Source: Strigamia acuminata
Taxonomy: Eukaryota > Arthropoda > Chilopoda > Geophilomorpha > Linotaeniidae
Length of the DNA stretch: 64,000 bases
NCBI GenBank assembly: GCA_949358305.1
Contig: OX442319.1
Span: 9,486,001 to 9,550,000 of the forward strand
Direction: 5' to 3'
Under the pieces are notes generated by a model. The model had not been told where the DNA came from. It searched no databases and saw only the letters and a program-made list of their open reading frames with translations. The position numbers and the translations under genes were made by a program. Each line of letters begins with the position of its first letter. Position 1 is the stretch's first letter. Below are positions 41,601-50,314 of the stretch, one piece after another.

Positions 41601-42901
41601 ACCCACTCGAATTCTCCGATTTCTCGCAGAATTTCCTCAATTGTTGGCATTTGAGGTGGGTTGTACTTAGTATGTGTATTGATGGGGCGAAAATCAATGC
41701 ACAAGCGTGGGTCGTTTCCTGGTCGCATGACTAGGACTGGCCTCATTCCGTAATCGCCTTCAGCTTTGACGACTACGCCTTTGTCAATCATGTCTTGACA
41801 AAGTTGTCTGATTATTTCCCTTTTTTGAGGGTTTATGCTCTTAAAGGGGACACGGATGGGTTTCTCCGTGTCAAGCTCAATTTTGTGCTTAACCAGGTGT
41901 GTTTTACCTGGATCTTTAGAAATAATCCTTTTATGTTTGGATAACATCTTTTCTAATAATTTGGATTGCTCCAAATTTAAGTTAGCTTCTTTGACTAACT
42001 TTTGGATGAAATTCTCTTCATCAATTTTGCTTTGAGTTACACTTGCAGCGTAAGCTTTTGCAAAGGTCACAAATGAGGAATCGGGTTCCTCTATTTTCTC
42101 CAAATAACGATCCAGCAACGCTTGTGGAATGTAGGGTAAATCTGCATCCACAGGTTGCGTGAAATTCCAAGACATCGTCTGTGGATTAGGTTGGATTTTT
42201 AATTTATTCATAAAATCGCAACCCAATAGTACCATTGGATACTTATTTGGTATTACGATGAACGGATGACGTAACGTGCCATGTGTCCATCGAAATGAAA
42301 GATGAATGGTTCCATCTGGAGTGACTTCTTCACTTGCCGTCGTGACTCTGACACCAGGTCCGATAGGTCGTAGATATTTTTCTAGACCTAATTGATTAAT
42401 AACTGAAGTGGCTAGGAAGCTTTTATTTGCTCCTGAGTCCAACATTCCGGTTATTACACCTTTTAACGTTTCTAACTTTAACGTCGGAAGGTCTTGGCTG
42501 TTTGGTATTCCAGCCACTTTGCACTCAAACTTGCGCAATTTATGAGGAATTGTAATTGGAGGCTCCAAAGGCAATTCATCTAATAACTCATTGGTATCAA
42601 GAGTTGTAGTTGCAAATAACTTAATGCATTCCTCAATTCCAGGTGTCTCTGGAACTGAGCTTGGTCTATCGTCTTTAACTTCGACTTTATCTTGAATATT
42701 GGAAGTGTCTTCTTCAGTCGGGGTTTCGCCGACAATCTCCTTTTTTACATCAAGAGATCCATTTTCTTTTAGTTCAGTTTGACGAATTAATTCATCAATA
42801 GCTTCTCCAACATCTTCCATTATCTTCAGATTTTCATTCTCTGATTCCGATTTCGGAGGTGACGCAGCGTCCACTAGACCTGATGGATCTGCGTCTACAA
42901 G
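38648..42901 (-). CDS. pol: Pol polyprotein (protease, reverse transcriptase, RNase H, integrase)
   Basis: About 1408 codons are open downstream of a GTG at 42874, and the frame extends up to the frameshift site at 42901. An aspartic protease motif DSGA is at residues 146-149. RT includes the catalytic YLDD at about 491-494. RNase H starts near TDAS (about 639-642). An HHCC zinc domain, the DDE integrase core and a GPY module follow, then a charged tail. The order PR-RT-RH-IN defines Ty3/Gypsy. Pol has no ATG of its own at the start and is expected to be made as a Gag-Pol fusion by -1 frameshifting. All catalytic landmarks I can see are present. Confidence 0.95.
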   Translation of the reverse strand, partial: LVDADPSGLVDAASPPKSESENENLKIMEDVGEAIDELIRQTELKENGSLDVKKEIVGETPTEEDTSNIQDKVEVKDDRPSSVPETPGIEECIKLFATTTLDTNELLDELPLEPPITIPHKLRKFECKVAGIPNSQDLPTLKLETLKGVITGMLDSGANKSFLATSVINQLGLEKYLRPIGPGVRVTTASEEVTPDGTIHLSFRWTHGTLRHPFIVIPNKYPMVLLGCDFMNKLKIQPNPQTMSWNFTQPVDADLPYIPQALLDRYLEKIEEPDSSFVTFAKAYAASVTQSKIDEENFIQKLVKEANLNLEQSKLLEKMLSKHKRIISKDPGKTHLVKHKIELDTEKPIRVPFKSINPQKREIIRQLCQDMIDKGVVVKAEGDYGMRPVLVMRPGNDPRLCIDFRPINTHTKYNPPQMPTIEEILREIGEFEWVSTIDLTKGYWQIELRPEDREKTAFWSPMGRLMFLVMPFGLVNAPTTFQELMEKVLGDVYRKFAWAYLDDIIVVSKSFEEHIKHLDIVFKKLAEANLHAHPGKTHLCRKELIFLGYKVGVEGLAVDPKKVAAITQFPAPTNLKELQRFLGMVNFFHRLIKNLATVAEPLRPLLKKDAEFDWELHHQAAFDAIKDLLTNAETMKMPDLYMPFIVHTDASKQGLGAALTQKKIVDGQEVEMPCVYASRSLQPAEKNYTVTELECLAVVWGLRKFRPYLEYTTFTVQTDHQALKWLMSLSDPSGRLARWQMELMAYSFEIQYVKGPLNVIADALSRAPVSAPDEPEDDGDNDDLLSYCPSPCRSWQMGKLNELPKSIIVNDDDQALINFCINMHDPSGTPDVELRAMMAKKFELPTTNVLIKAFAAKIAKQLECDPPTRDDIIAAQKADEFCQHIRNYLLNKQYPSYIVTRLQRRNFERHASTYLIEEDMLLHYHPTSTDELGEDGRALKVVVPRKLIYKIIWLMHGHPLSGHPGIARTMYRTRRVYTWKGMKRDITRFIQHCQGCQACKPRSKTEIEGAQIGPFGPFDCLSVDLSGPKPRTRKNNTHICVIVDVATHWPELFPMCNPTAIKVANTIYHLSMTFGFPRQIISDNGPQFRSQVYKEFCKKFDMSRTPTSIYHPQSNPVERTNRDIKYLVSIYLDIHDQWDEYLREFAFSLRTTVTRGRDYSPAFLNFFRELRIPWDPRIPEGILVIDPKNPHLYVQKLETIIAETYQHMMSHVLDLRRRVEAEKSDKKFDNFRQNDLVWRESHILSNAAKGIAAGISPKRNGPYVIIKRLQGGAFQLRRLSDNKIYPAVHGTELMPYFPVFNQEIWLEGEEVGQKTKNIVNTLDDAKLSKIPVENTESSKKSKLKNNEVDEINQRLENVSLDENLEKEMFLEKEKISNNEVYNSSDIGDDADDNLNKLDCTSRKSKYNLRSRVPRAKT

Positions 42902-45900
42902 TTTTTTCGAAACATGTCAGTTATGATCTTGACTGCTTTTTCAAACTCAGCTGTTGACACTGGTTTGTCCTTTTTAGAGGAAGGGCAGTCTTTTTGCCAA
43001 TGCCCTAATTTTTTGCATAAATTGCATGGATCAGTGGCAGGCGATTTCTTTTTCGTTGCTGCTGGCGAGGCAGAACGAGAACGAGCGTCAGACCGGCGCT
43101 CTGGCGACACCGCGGGTGATTTTGAATTCCTTTCGGTATTCACCTTTGATGCGTCAAATGAAACATTTTTTGGTTTCATTTTTGGCTTCCATTTGCCTGC
43201 AACGGGGTTATTTTTTGCTAACAGCGCCGCTGCTTTGGCTAATAAAGCCAACGTCTCATCTCCTGCTTCCTCCTCCTCTTCAGCTTCTTCAGCTTCAGAC
43301 GACGGAGTTTCAGCTCCAGTTATATTTGCATGTAACTTAGGAACTGAATGAGGATTTTTGACGTCCTTTTTGGAAGATTCTTTTTTCGAACTCTTCTCAT
43401 CCACTTCGTCTAGAAAGTCTTCGTAACTAGGTGGCTGCAACAATTTCAAACCATTAAAGGTTTCATTGTTTTGCTCAGCGAGTCTTTTCTCTCGCTTTAA
43501 GTACGCTGACCTTTCGCTTTCTGTAAGGTAAGCTTTGTACTTTTCGTCAATGCGCAATTGATTGACTTCCATGAACTCGTTTAACTCGGAGAATTTCCCC
43601 GGGTCGGGAGCGTCCGACATCATCAGAATATTTTTACTATATTCTGTGAGGCCAGCTCTAAACTGATCATCTGCTGTTGCATCAGTAACAGCATGTGGCA
43701 TTCTGCCAAGCAGATTCTCTGCTCTTAGCATGTACGAATGTAAGCTTTCGCCTTTTCGTTGCTTAAGACATCTCCAAAGCGTCTTGATGTCTTCGCTCGA
43801 TTCACCAAATTTAAACATAAATTGTTTAACGAAGTCATCCCACTTCGTGAAGTCTTTCCTGCGAAACCACTCCTTGACACCGCCAACTAGTATTCTTGGT
43901 ACTAGATGGGCCAATGCACCTTCACAGCTAAAACTGTGAACTTTGCCTAGTTCGAATATTTCCAGCAAGAGGTTTGACCCTGCTTGCCAATTTCCATTAT
44001 AGGCATGTGGGATAACTCGATCCCATCTAATGAACTTTTCATCTGTTGTTTGATGAGTCCATTTATCAGAAGTAAATTCACTTATTTTTTGCAAAATAAT
44101 TTTATCCCTTCTGCTTTTTCGCTGTTGTTGAGCATTTTGCCTCAACAACTGGTCAATCTCATCTTTCGTGTAAAAATCGGGTCTTTGAGTTCTACTACGT
44201 GTTCTGTGACGAGATCGCCCTCTCACACTGGGACGTGAGGAATCTGTATCTGACGCAGATTCATGATTCGGATTTGGCGGCGGATCAGGGTCCGGAGGAT
44301 CGTCGCCATCTGGCGGACGACGGTCTCCATTTGGTGGTCCCCTTCCATTTCGATTGCCATTCGAATTGTGGTCACGTGAGTGGCCACCTCCATGTCCATC
44401 TGAACTGTCTCCACCTGGTGGGTCACCACCTGGCGGATTTCCACGGTATCTCGGCCCATCACGGATGTCGTTGTGACAATCTCGTTTTGGTGAGCCTTCT
44501 CGCGGATTATCGTGTGACCGTCCACGATCGTGTGGTTTCTCACGTTCTTTATTCTTTTTCGCCAGCAATCCAATTAATTGGTCACTATTGCTAAAGAATC
44601 TATCCGAATTTTGCGGAACTTTTGGGGAATGATATTCGGTCGGGTCTGGTTGTCGCTTTCTCTTTTTGCGACTGTGATGACTATTACGGCTTCCACGACT
44701 ACTGCGTGAGTCATCGCTGTCAGTCCAACTTGATTGTCGACTGACTTTTGGTTTAGCTGATGTTAAATCAATCAACTCAGGTGATTTGGAAGCACCTTTT
44801 TGCAAAACTGGGGCTGGCTTTGCAAAATTATCTTCGCCACAAACGTCTTGTACTTTTTGTACGACTACTGCAAAGTTTTCTTGTACCGTCAATAGATCTG
44901 CGCGAAGAATTTCGTTTTCACGAGCTTGCGCAGCTAAGTCGGCACGTAATAACTGCTCTGCAGTGCTTAGACTTTTGGCGGCTTGACCAGCATCAATTAC
45001 AGACTGCTGTCGAGCGAGAAATACTTCGTTTTCTCGTTGTGCTAATCTCTTAGCTCTTGCTGCTTGTTCTACAGCATAATTCTCGTAATTTCGAGAACAT
45101 GAGGGGATTATTTCCCTCGCTCGAACTGGGGCGGTTAGTTCGGCAGTCTTTAAATTTGTGTTGGCTTCTCGCAAATTTGCGTTGGCCAATCTCAAATTTT
45201 CATTAGCAATTTCTAAATCTTTTTGGGCTTGATTTAGTTGCTCGAGCCTTTGTTGTTGCTCTTCGTCAGTAATTAGCCAGGAAGCTTTTTCCTGCTCTAA
45301 TTGTAACAACTTAACATGGTCATTCGCACGTTGTTGTTTTAGTTCGGCATTTTGCTGATGCATTTCTGCACGCATTCGCTCGAACTCTGCTTGCAAGCTT
45401 GTTCTGACGATTTCAACGTCTTTTTGACTTTGTTTGCGAACCATAGCTTTGTGGATTTGTTCCACAGTCATTTCGCTAGTGACTTTTACTCCCTCGAGCC
45501 TAGCTTGCTCACGGAGTGCGTCCATCATGGTAACACGCACGGGAGAATGAGAAACTTCCATATTGGAGTTCTCAGAATCTTGTTGTGCTGCACCTTGAAC
45601 CGGTGATGAATTCAGCGAGTGCTCTGCACTTGATGATTGAATTCGTAAATTCAAATCATCGTTTTGCGACTTGGAACGGCCACTTCCAGTTGGATTGTTT
45701 AAGTCCAACTGGCCGCTGGGCGGGGATGGCTGTTGTCGCTCCAACGCTTGCGTGAATTCATTCACGATTAACTGTGCCGAGTTACAGTTAGCTGTTTGAT
45801 CCATGGCTTCAAACAATTCTTGTGACTCAGTCACTTCTTGATCCACGACTGGTAGATCGATCGCCACTCGTCTCTTCGCCGGCCTTCCTCTCGGTCTCTT

Positions 45901-45918
45901 CTCTGAAGGAGTCGCCAT
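42895..45918 (-). CDS. gag: Gag polyprotein
   Basis: This frame has 1007 codons from ATG at 45918, which is long for a Ty3/Gypsy Gag. It has an acidic start, a coiled-coil region rich in Glu/Gln/Leu (about residues 140-370), an Arg/Asp/Gly-rich low-complexity stretch (RDGPRYRGNPPGG), and a capsid-like domain (WDRVIPHAY...FKFGESSEDIKTLWR, about 650-790). A single CCHC zinc knuckle (CNLCKKLGHWQKDC) lies near the C-terminus. The capsid domain and knuckle are typical of Gag, which packages the element RNA. The stop TAG at 42895-42897 lies just after the slippery site. Confidence 0.95.
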   Translation of the reverse strand: MATPSEKRPRGRPAKRRVAIDLPVVDQEVTESQELFEAMDQTANCNSAQLIVNEFTQALERQQPSPPSGQLDLNNPTGSGRSKSQNDDLNLRIQSSSAEHSLNSSPVQGAAQQDSENSNMEVSHSPVRVTMMDALREQARLEGVKVTSEMTVEQIHKAMVRKQSQKDVEIVRTSLQAEFERMRAEMHQQNAELKQQRANDHVKLLQLEQEKASWLITDEEQQQRLEQLNQAQKDLEIANENLRLANANLREANTNLKTAELTAPVRAREIIPSCSRNYENYAVEQAARAKRLAQRENEVFLARQQSVIDAGQAAKSLSTAEQLLRADLAAQARENEILRADLLTVQENFAVVVQKVQDVCGEDNFAKPAPVLQKGASKSPELIDLTSAKPKVSRQSSWTDSDDSRSSRGSRNSHHSRKKRKRQPDPTEYHSPKVPQNSDRFFSNSDQLIGLLAKKNKEREKPHDRGRSHDNPREGSPKRDCHNDIRDGPRYRGNPPGGDPPGGDSSDGHGGGHSRDHNSNGNRNGRGPPNGDRRPPDGDDPPDPDPPPNPNHESASDTDSSRPSVRGRSRHRTRSRTQRPDFYTKDEIDQLLRQNAQQQRKSRRDKIILQKISEFTSDKWTHQTTDEKFIRWDRVIPHAYNGNWQAGSNLLLEIFELGKVHSFSCEGALAHLVPRILVGGVKEWFRRKDFTKWDDFVKQFMFKFGESSEDIKTLWRCLKQRKGESLHSYMLRAENLLGRMPHAVTDATADDQFRAGLTEYSKNILMMSDAPDPGKFSELNEFMEVNQLRIDEKYKAYLTESERSAYLKREKRLAEQNNETFNGLKLLQPPSYEDFLDEVDEKSSKKESSKKDVKNPHSVPKLHANITGAETPSSEAEEAEEEEEAGDETLALLAKAAALLAKNNPVAGKWKPKMKPKNVSFDASKVNTERNSKSPAVSPERRSDARSRSASPAATKKKSPATDPCNLCKKLGHWQKDCPSSKKDKPVSTAEFEKAVKIITDMFRKNL
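42901..42907 (-). promoter_or_regulatory. -1 ribosomal frameshift slippery site A_AAA_AAC
   Basis: On the minus strand the gag codons CGA AAA AAC precede TTG TAG. The heptamer A AAA AAC is a classic retroviral -1 slip sequence, and slipping one base back here enters the open pol frame. I did not fold the downstream RNA. Confidence 0.85.
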
Positions 45919-46009
45919 TTTTCAATGAGGATAAAGAAAGGATAGAGAAGAAAGATAAGCAAGATAAAAATGGCGGGTAAATTTTAACTAACAAAGTTAT
46001 ACAATGACT

Positions 46010-46027
46010 ATCCCGGACGGGCCCCCA
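46010..46027 (-). promoter_or_regulatory. Primer binding site, tRNA-Pro type
   Basis: Two bases from the 5' LTR the minus strand reads TGGGGGCCCGTCCGGGAT. This matches the known tRNA-Pro primer site (as in murine leukaemia virus) at 17 of 18 positions. Confidence 0.8.
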
Positions 46028-46029
46028 CG

Positions 46030-46988
46030 TGCTGCGATCCGGGTTTTTATCCACTTAATTTCTAATAAATTAAGCAGAAACCGCAGGTGAATGCTATAAA
46101 AGACTTACAATCGGCGGCCTTAAATTATCTAGGGGTTAAGTTTAAGGAAAAGAAATAAAAAGACAGTTTTATTAATAAAAATCACAAATATGTATTTATT
46201 CGTTTAAATTACAATGACTAGTTAAAAATATCACAATGGCGACAAGTCGCGAAATGAAATGAGCGGGAACAATGGAAGGGCTTGCAACGACTGTTGCAAG
46301 CTACAAAGCGCTAAAATGGCGCTTAAACAACACACAGTTGTTAGGCGAAGGCGAATTGTCTTCGTTTGCTGAACTCACGAACGATGGTCGAAGACGATGG
46401 TTCTCGTGGGCTCCTTCTACGGCTCGTGCGACGGCTCGGCGGCGGTGGTTGACGGCTGTAGGCGTCCGGCTCTCGTACGATGGCGGTGGCTGTCGTTCGC
46501 GCGGCAGCGACGGCGATGGTTCACGATCGTCGGGAAACTTCTTCTTCTCGTTTGCTGGAATTAGCTACGGCTAATTCAAGCAGAATTGCTGGCTTTGTGC
46601 TTTGGGTGGCACAAAGATAGCAGGTGAAACTGAGTTACAACGGTCCTCTATCAATACGTATTGTCGGAGCAGATATCGCAGTGATGTTGAGGTTGTTGTT
46701 GTATTTTTCAGAGTCCCGATTTGAGCCAAGACGCGAGCCCAGCACGCTTCAATATTGCGCAGAAAACCTGCGCACTTAGCTCAAATGGGTGCAACTAGTG
46801 GTTATTACACCATATTGCACCATAACGGCTAATAACCGTTTTCACCCCGGACAACCTGGGGTGATATGTGCCTAGAGAGGATTTCTCCCCTCGGTCACAT
46901 GATCTGACTTGGCGTGTGCCACAGTCAAATTAATTAGAAGATAATTAATTTAATCTTCTAAGTTGGTGAATATTTTGAGATCACCACA
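46030..46988 (-). repeat. 5' LTR of copy B
   Basis: 959 bp, TG...CA, apparently identical to 34655-35613. It would drive transcription on the minus strand. Confidence 0.95.
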
Positions 46989-47127
46989 CCTTGATCATCG
47001 AAATGTCTTGTAGTGTTTCTGGCGTGAATGTATATCGAATAAAACTTGTTTCCGGCGTCGTTTTCAGCTTTTTTACTGGACTGCATCCACCTCCTTCGCT
47101 CATTTCGCCGAGGAATTTAGAACTAGT
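46989..47127 (-). pseudogene. First coding exon of the disrupted G gene
   Basis: An AATTCCAG acceptor ends at 47128 and the exon starts at 47127. The ATG is at 47103-47101, followed by 38 codons (MSEGGGCSPVKKLKTTPE...) that reach the LTR insertion at 46989. The frame rejoins the 430-codon frame at 34650 when one copy of the CCTT duplication is removed. The lysine-rich start could act as a nuclear signal, but that is a guess. Confidence 0.78.
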
Positions 47128-47752
47128 CTGGAATTGGAGCAAAATTAAAGTTTAAATAAATAAACCTATACAAAAAACTAATAAATCAAATATAATTACC
47201 ACTTGTTTACGCTTGTTTACTGATTTCTAGATGTTACGATGGATTTGAAAATCAAAATTCAAGCGTATCGTGGCTTCCACAAATGTCGTTTTGTACCAAC
47301 CAATAGCAATCAAACTTTAAATACCATTGTGTCAATTTATGACGCACTTTTCTTGTGGCGCCATCTATGTATTTTATACAATAAAAGCACTCGTAATTTT
47401 TATTTTTATTTCTCCTTTTTTTAATCTTCTGAATCCACTCAAAACAAAACAAAGTGACCACATTTTATTCGGAGTAAAAATAATTTTCTTAACATCCATC
47501 AAGACATGCTGCAGTAAATTCTCCATTTGATATAACGGTAACAAATAAATAAAATGTTGAAATATTTAATTAAAATTGGTTGAATTTGTTTTGTGTTATA
47601 AAATTGGAAATTAAGCAAGAAAATATAGACAATTTCGCAGATTTATGGTATGTGAATTTTATTAATACTGTAATTTGCGAAGGTATACTTCAAAAAATTT
47701 AGAAGTTTTCATCTGTGAAGAATGAATTTCAATGGAGACGAAGCAATTTGCA
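47128..47752. other. AT-rich sequence upstream of the G gene
   Basis: It should contain the promoter and any noncoding exon of the disrupted G gene on the minus strand. No other gene is supported. A GCGCCATCTATG stretch near 47357 also occurs near 22890, so it may be a dispersed repeat. Confidence 0.4.
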
Positions 47753-48148
47753 TTATAAAATATTAAATTGGCGCTTGAAGCGAGATATTTCATCTTCCGA
47801 TTTCAAACACCGATTCATGAATTTGTCCACCTCGCCCTTTTCATTCTTCCCTACGAAATGATCACAAACATCCCTTCCTTTTTCCCTCGCAAATCTCTCC
47901 ATAAACTCCCCAACATCCTTTTCGCACAAAACACTATGTTTAACAAAAACATCAAACAAATCCCATTGCTTTACCATCAACAACTCAGCACATTGGTTTA
48001 TTCCGTACTTCGAATGAATAAATTCTTTCTTCTGCACAATATTCGCAGAATGAAGCATCAAAACAACTAAATCAACGGCTCCCCTACGAAATAATCCAGA
48101 CAATATACCACTGAAAGCTCCAAAACTTTCAAAAACATATTCTTTCAA
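47753..48148 (-). pseudogene. G-family gene fragment, copy 3 (C-terminal part)
   Basis: The minus-strand frame from about 48148 to the stop at 47753 encodes the C-terminal third of the family (LKEYVFESFGAF, VQKKEFIHSKYG, VLCEKDVGEFMERF) and a longer lysine-rich tail than the copy at 33347. The N-terminal part is absent: at 48148 the sequence switches to transposon DNA. The part at 47958-48148 is identical to 5447-5637. Confidence 0.8.
47958..48148 (+). repeat. 191-bp perfect direct repeat, right copy
   Basis: Identical to 5447-5637 in the same orientation, with abrupt ends. Confidence 0.95.
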
Positions 48149-49057
48149 AAAAATAAACCTGCACATTTAACTCTTAAAACACCCACAGATAATCGCCCGT
48201 CAGTAGAAGACAATAATATCCGCTTCGAGGAATTGCCAGACGATCACGATTTGGATCTAATAACTGATCCATCAGAGCCTGTGTGGATAGCAAACCTAAC
48301 AATGGCAGATAAGAGAACGATCACGGACAATCTCTGGCTAAATCAAGAGGTTTTAAATCACTCATCATTGTTATTGAAACAACAATATCCAGAAATAGTC
48401 GGTTTGGTAAACTTACATCGATTCGGGAACGCAAACCTTCCATTAGATGTCCCGTATATCCTTGACATGTTACCCAATGAAGGCATTTTCGTTCAAATGT
48501 TAAACATTGGGAATCATTTTATCACGGTCGCGGGATATTTTACTCAACGAGCCATCGATTTAGATGTATATAATAGCCTAAATATCCTCTCACTCCCACC
48601 AAAGGTAGTATCACTGGTAAGCTCACAATTTAAGAATCACCCATGTAAACTGATCAACTTTAGGTTAATCAAAGTAACTAAACAAATTAATGGTGACTGC
48701 GGGTTGCACGCCGTAGCAAATGCCCATTTTGCTTGCGAAGGGTCAAACCCAGGAGAAGTGCAACTAAACCATACTCTGTTGCGAACACATTTAGCTGATT
48801 GCATCGATTATCAATCTATCACTACATTTCCAACGGTTAAAAATTGTGACTTAAAAGTATTAGCAACTGTCCGGAAAAAAATTGTATATTGCTCGTGCCG
48901 TAAACCATTCGGAGGTCCGGAAATGGTGCAATGCGATAAGTGTGAAGAGTGGTTTCATAAAGGATGTCTCAAGGACAGTAGTGATGTTTTAGCGGATGAA
49001 AAGTGGTATTGCGAATATAGGTGCAAGAAACCAGTGCCACTAATTGAATTGTTATAA
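48149..49057 (+). CDS. Ulp1-like (C48) cysteine protease with C-terminal PHD finger, 5'-truncated
   Basis: The frame is open across the junction at 48148 and has no ATG nearby, so the beginning is missing. A C48-like protease fold is suggested by GNHFITVAGY (His), VYNSL at the Asp/Asn position, and KQINGDCGLHAVAN (Gln and catalytic Cys), in the order His-Asp/Asn-Gln-Cys. After it comes a PHD finger: CSCRKPFGGPEMVQCDKCEEWFHKGC and a final C...C pair. Ulp1-type proteases cleave ubiquitin-like modifiers, and several eukaryotic DNA transposon groups carry them. The terminal repeat just downstream fits a transposon origin. The transposase itself is not present. Confidence 0.7.
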   Translation, partial: KNKPAHLTLKTPTDNRPSVEDNNIRFEELPDDHDLDLITDPSEPVWIANLTMADKRTITDNLWLNQEVLNHSSLLLKQQYPEIVGLVNLHRFGNANLPLDVPYILDMLPNEGIFVQMLNIGNHFITVAGYFTQRAIDLDVYNSLNILSLPPKVVSLVSSQFKNHPCKLINFRLIKVTKQINGDCGLHAVANAHFACEGSNPGEVQLNHTLLRTHLADCIDYQSITTFPTVKNCDLKVLATVRKKIVYCSCRKPFGGPEMVQCDKCEEWFHKGCLKDSSDVLADEKWYCEYRCKKPVPLIELL

Positions 49058-49282
49058 TCATTGTTTAAAATAATTAAAATAAAATAAAATAAAAATAAAA
49101 GTTTCTAAAAACTTAACTCTTAATAAACAGATAAAAATAATTATATGGAATTTACATCTTTCTGTGGAACCTACAGAAATTCTGCCGTTTTAACCCGTGG
49201 TTATTTCGGCAGAATTTCTGCCGTTTTAACCCGTGGTTATTTCGGCAGAATTTCTGCCGAAATAACGCTTGCCTTTTTAAAT
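48149..49282 (+). mobile_element. DNA transposon, 3' half with long terminal inverted repeat
   Basis: It contains the protease/PHD gene and, from about 49125 to 49272, the inverted counterpart of the terminal repeat at about 4880-5045, including the ACCCGTGGTTATTTCGGCAG subterminal repeats. TTTTTAAAT at 49274-49282 matches 4869-4877. The 5' part of the element is missing here but present at 4878-5446. Confidence 0.6.
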
Positions 49283-49404
49283 ACATCTGAACAACTAATA
49301 TCCTGTCACGTCGGGGGTCCGTCTTTCAATGCTTTGTATTTTGTACATAAAAATATTTTCAGGAGATTAAAAATTCATTCACCCCGATTCAATCACGCAG
49401 TGAA

Positions 49405-50085
49405 ATGTCACAGTCGCCAGTCTCGTCCAAAGCAACCAAACAACCAATGTCTTTGCCCATTCATGGTTTCAGCGATAGCGATCAAAGTGACGACGAAACA
49501 ATCAATCCCCTCACGGAAGAATGTAAAAGAAAAGTGGAAATTAATTTAGACTCTGACGAAAACGAACCAGCGAGAAAAAAGCAAAAATCTTTATTTTCCG
49601 AACGAACCAGTCCGGCTCAGATTCACAAATTACATTTACCCGATTGCTTCTCGCGCAAGGCGGTAAAATCAAACGTCCAACTAGAAAAACCTTTCGTACT
49701 GACAAACAGCGATGACGATTCGGAAGAGGAAAGTGGACCATTGCGTTTCTTCGTCGTTAACGAAGCTCGGCCACTGCCTCTTCCGCAATTAGTGCAAACC
49801 CCGCAAACCTCCGAGCCCGTTGATTACCAATCCGACTGCCTGAACGTGCCACCGCCACCGATAGACCTGGAACAGTTGGCCGCCTATGAACGGGAAGCCA
49901 TCCTGATACAGTCGGAGGATGCGGAAGATGCTACGGGAAGACCGGATCTCGATGTCCGAGACACGGTGCCCACTTTCCGGTACCGAGAAGTGGAAAAACA
50001 GGTCGTAACCGATCGAGAAATATTAATTAAAAGCCAAGAACGAAGTATCAAGACAAAGAAGGACAAACCCGAAGAAAATCGTTAA
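49405..50085 (+). CDS. Acidic, probably nuclear protein of unknown function
   Basis: A single-exon frame of 226 codons from ATG at 49405. I do not recognise it. It is hydrophilic and acidic with serine/aspartate patches (HGFSDSDQSDDE, TNSDDDSEEE), a likely nuclear localisation signal (ARKKQKS) and a proline stretch (VPPPPIDLEQL). The C-terminus is charged and lysine-rich. There is no membrane segment or known catalytic motif. An AATAAA occurs about 180 bp downstream, near 50262. It begins about 120 bp after the transposon end, in the same direction as the following genes. The clean frame and codon use suggest a real host gene. Confidence 0.6.
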   Translation: MSQSPVSSKATKQPMSLPIHGFSDSDQSDDETINPLTEECKRKVEINLDSDENEPARKKQKSLFSERTSPAQIHKLHLPDCFSRKAVKSNVQLEKPFVLTNSDDDSEEESGPLRFFVVNEARPLPLPQLVQTPQTSEPVDYQSDCLNVPPPPIDLEQLAAYEREAILIQSEDAEDATGRPDLDVRDTVPTFRYREVEKQVVTDREILIKSQERSIKTKKDKPEENR

Positions 50086-50314
50086 AATGTGAAAAATTAG
50101 TCGAGTTTTTAATGTGGCAATGAAATTAATTTGAACACGAAAAATGTTTACAACTCACTTCAATCAATTTACTGTTGTGTTTTATAACGACCTGTAAAGT
50201 AATTGTTTTTTTTTATATAAAAAAGTGATTGCGCGAGAGAGCGCCGCTTTCTAACAATGAAATAAAGTTTAGTCTTTCTTCATCGAGATTCTAAGGCTTA
50301 AGTAATTAATAGAA

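Larger units (their letters stand above)
34655..46988 (-). mobile_element. Complete Ty3/Gypsy LTR retrotransposon, copy B (12,334 bp)
   Basis: Two 959-bp LTRs (34655-35613 and 46030-46988) start TG and end CA, and look identical. A 4-bp target duplication CCTT flanks the element (34651-34654, 46989-46992). Read on the minus strand the order is 5' LTR, tRNA-Pro-type primer site, gag, frameshift, pol (protease, RT, RNase H, integrase), an internal promoter-like segment, a spliced third gene, a polypurine tract and the 3' LTR. All frames are open. Identical LTRs and intact frames indicate a recent insertion. The domain order and YLDD RT place it in Ty3/Gypsy. Confidence 0.96.
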
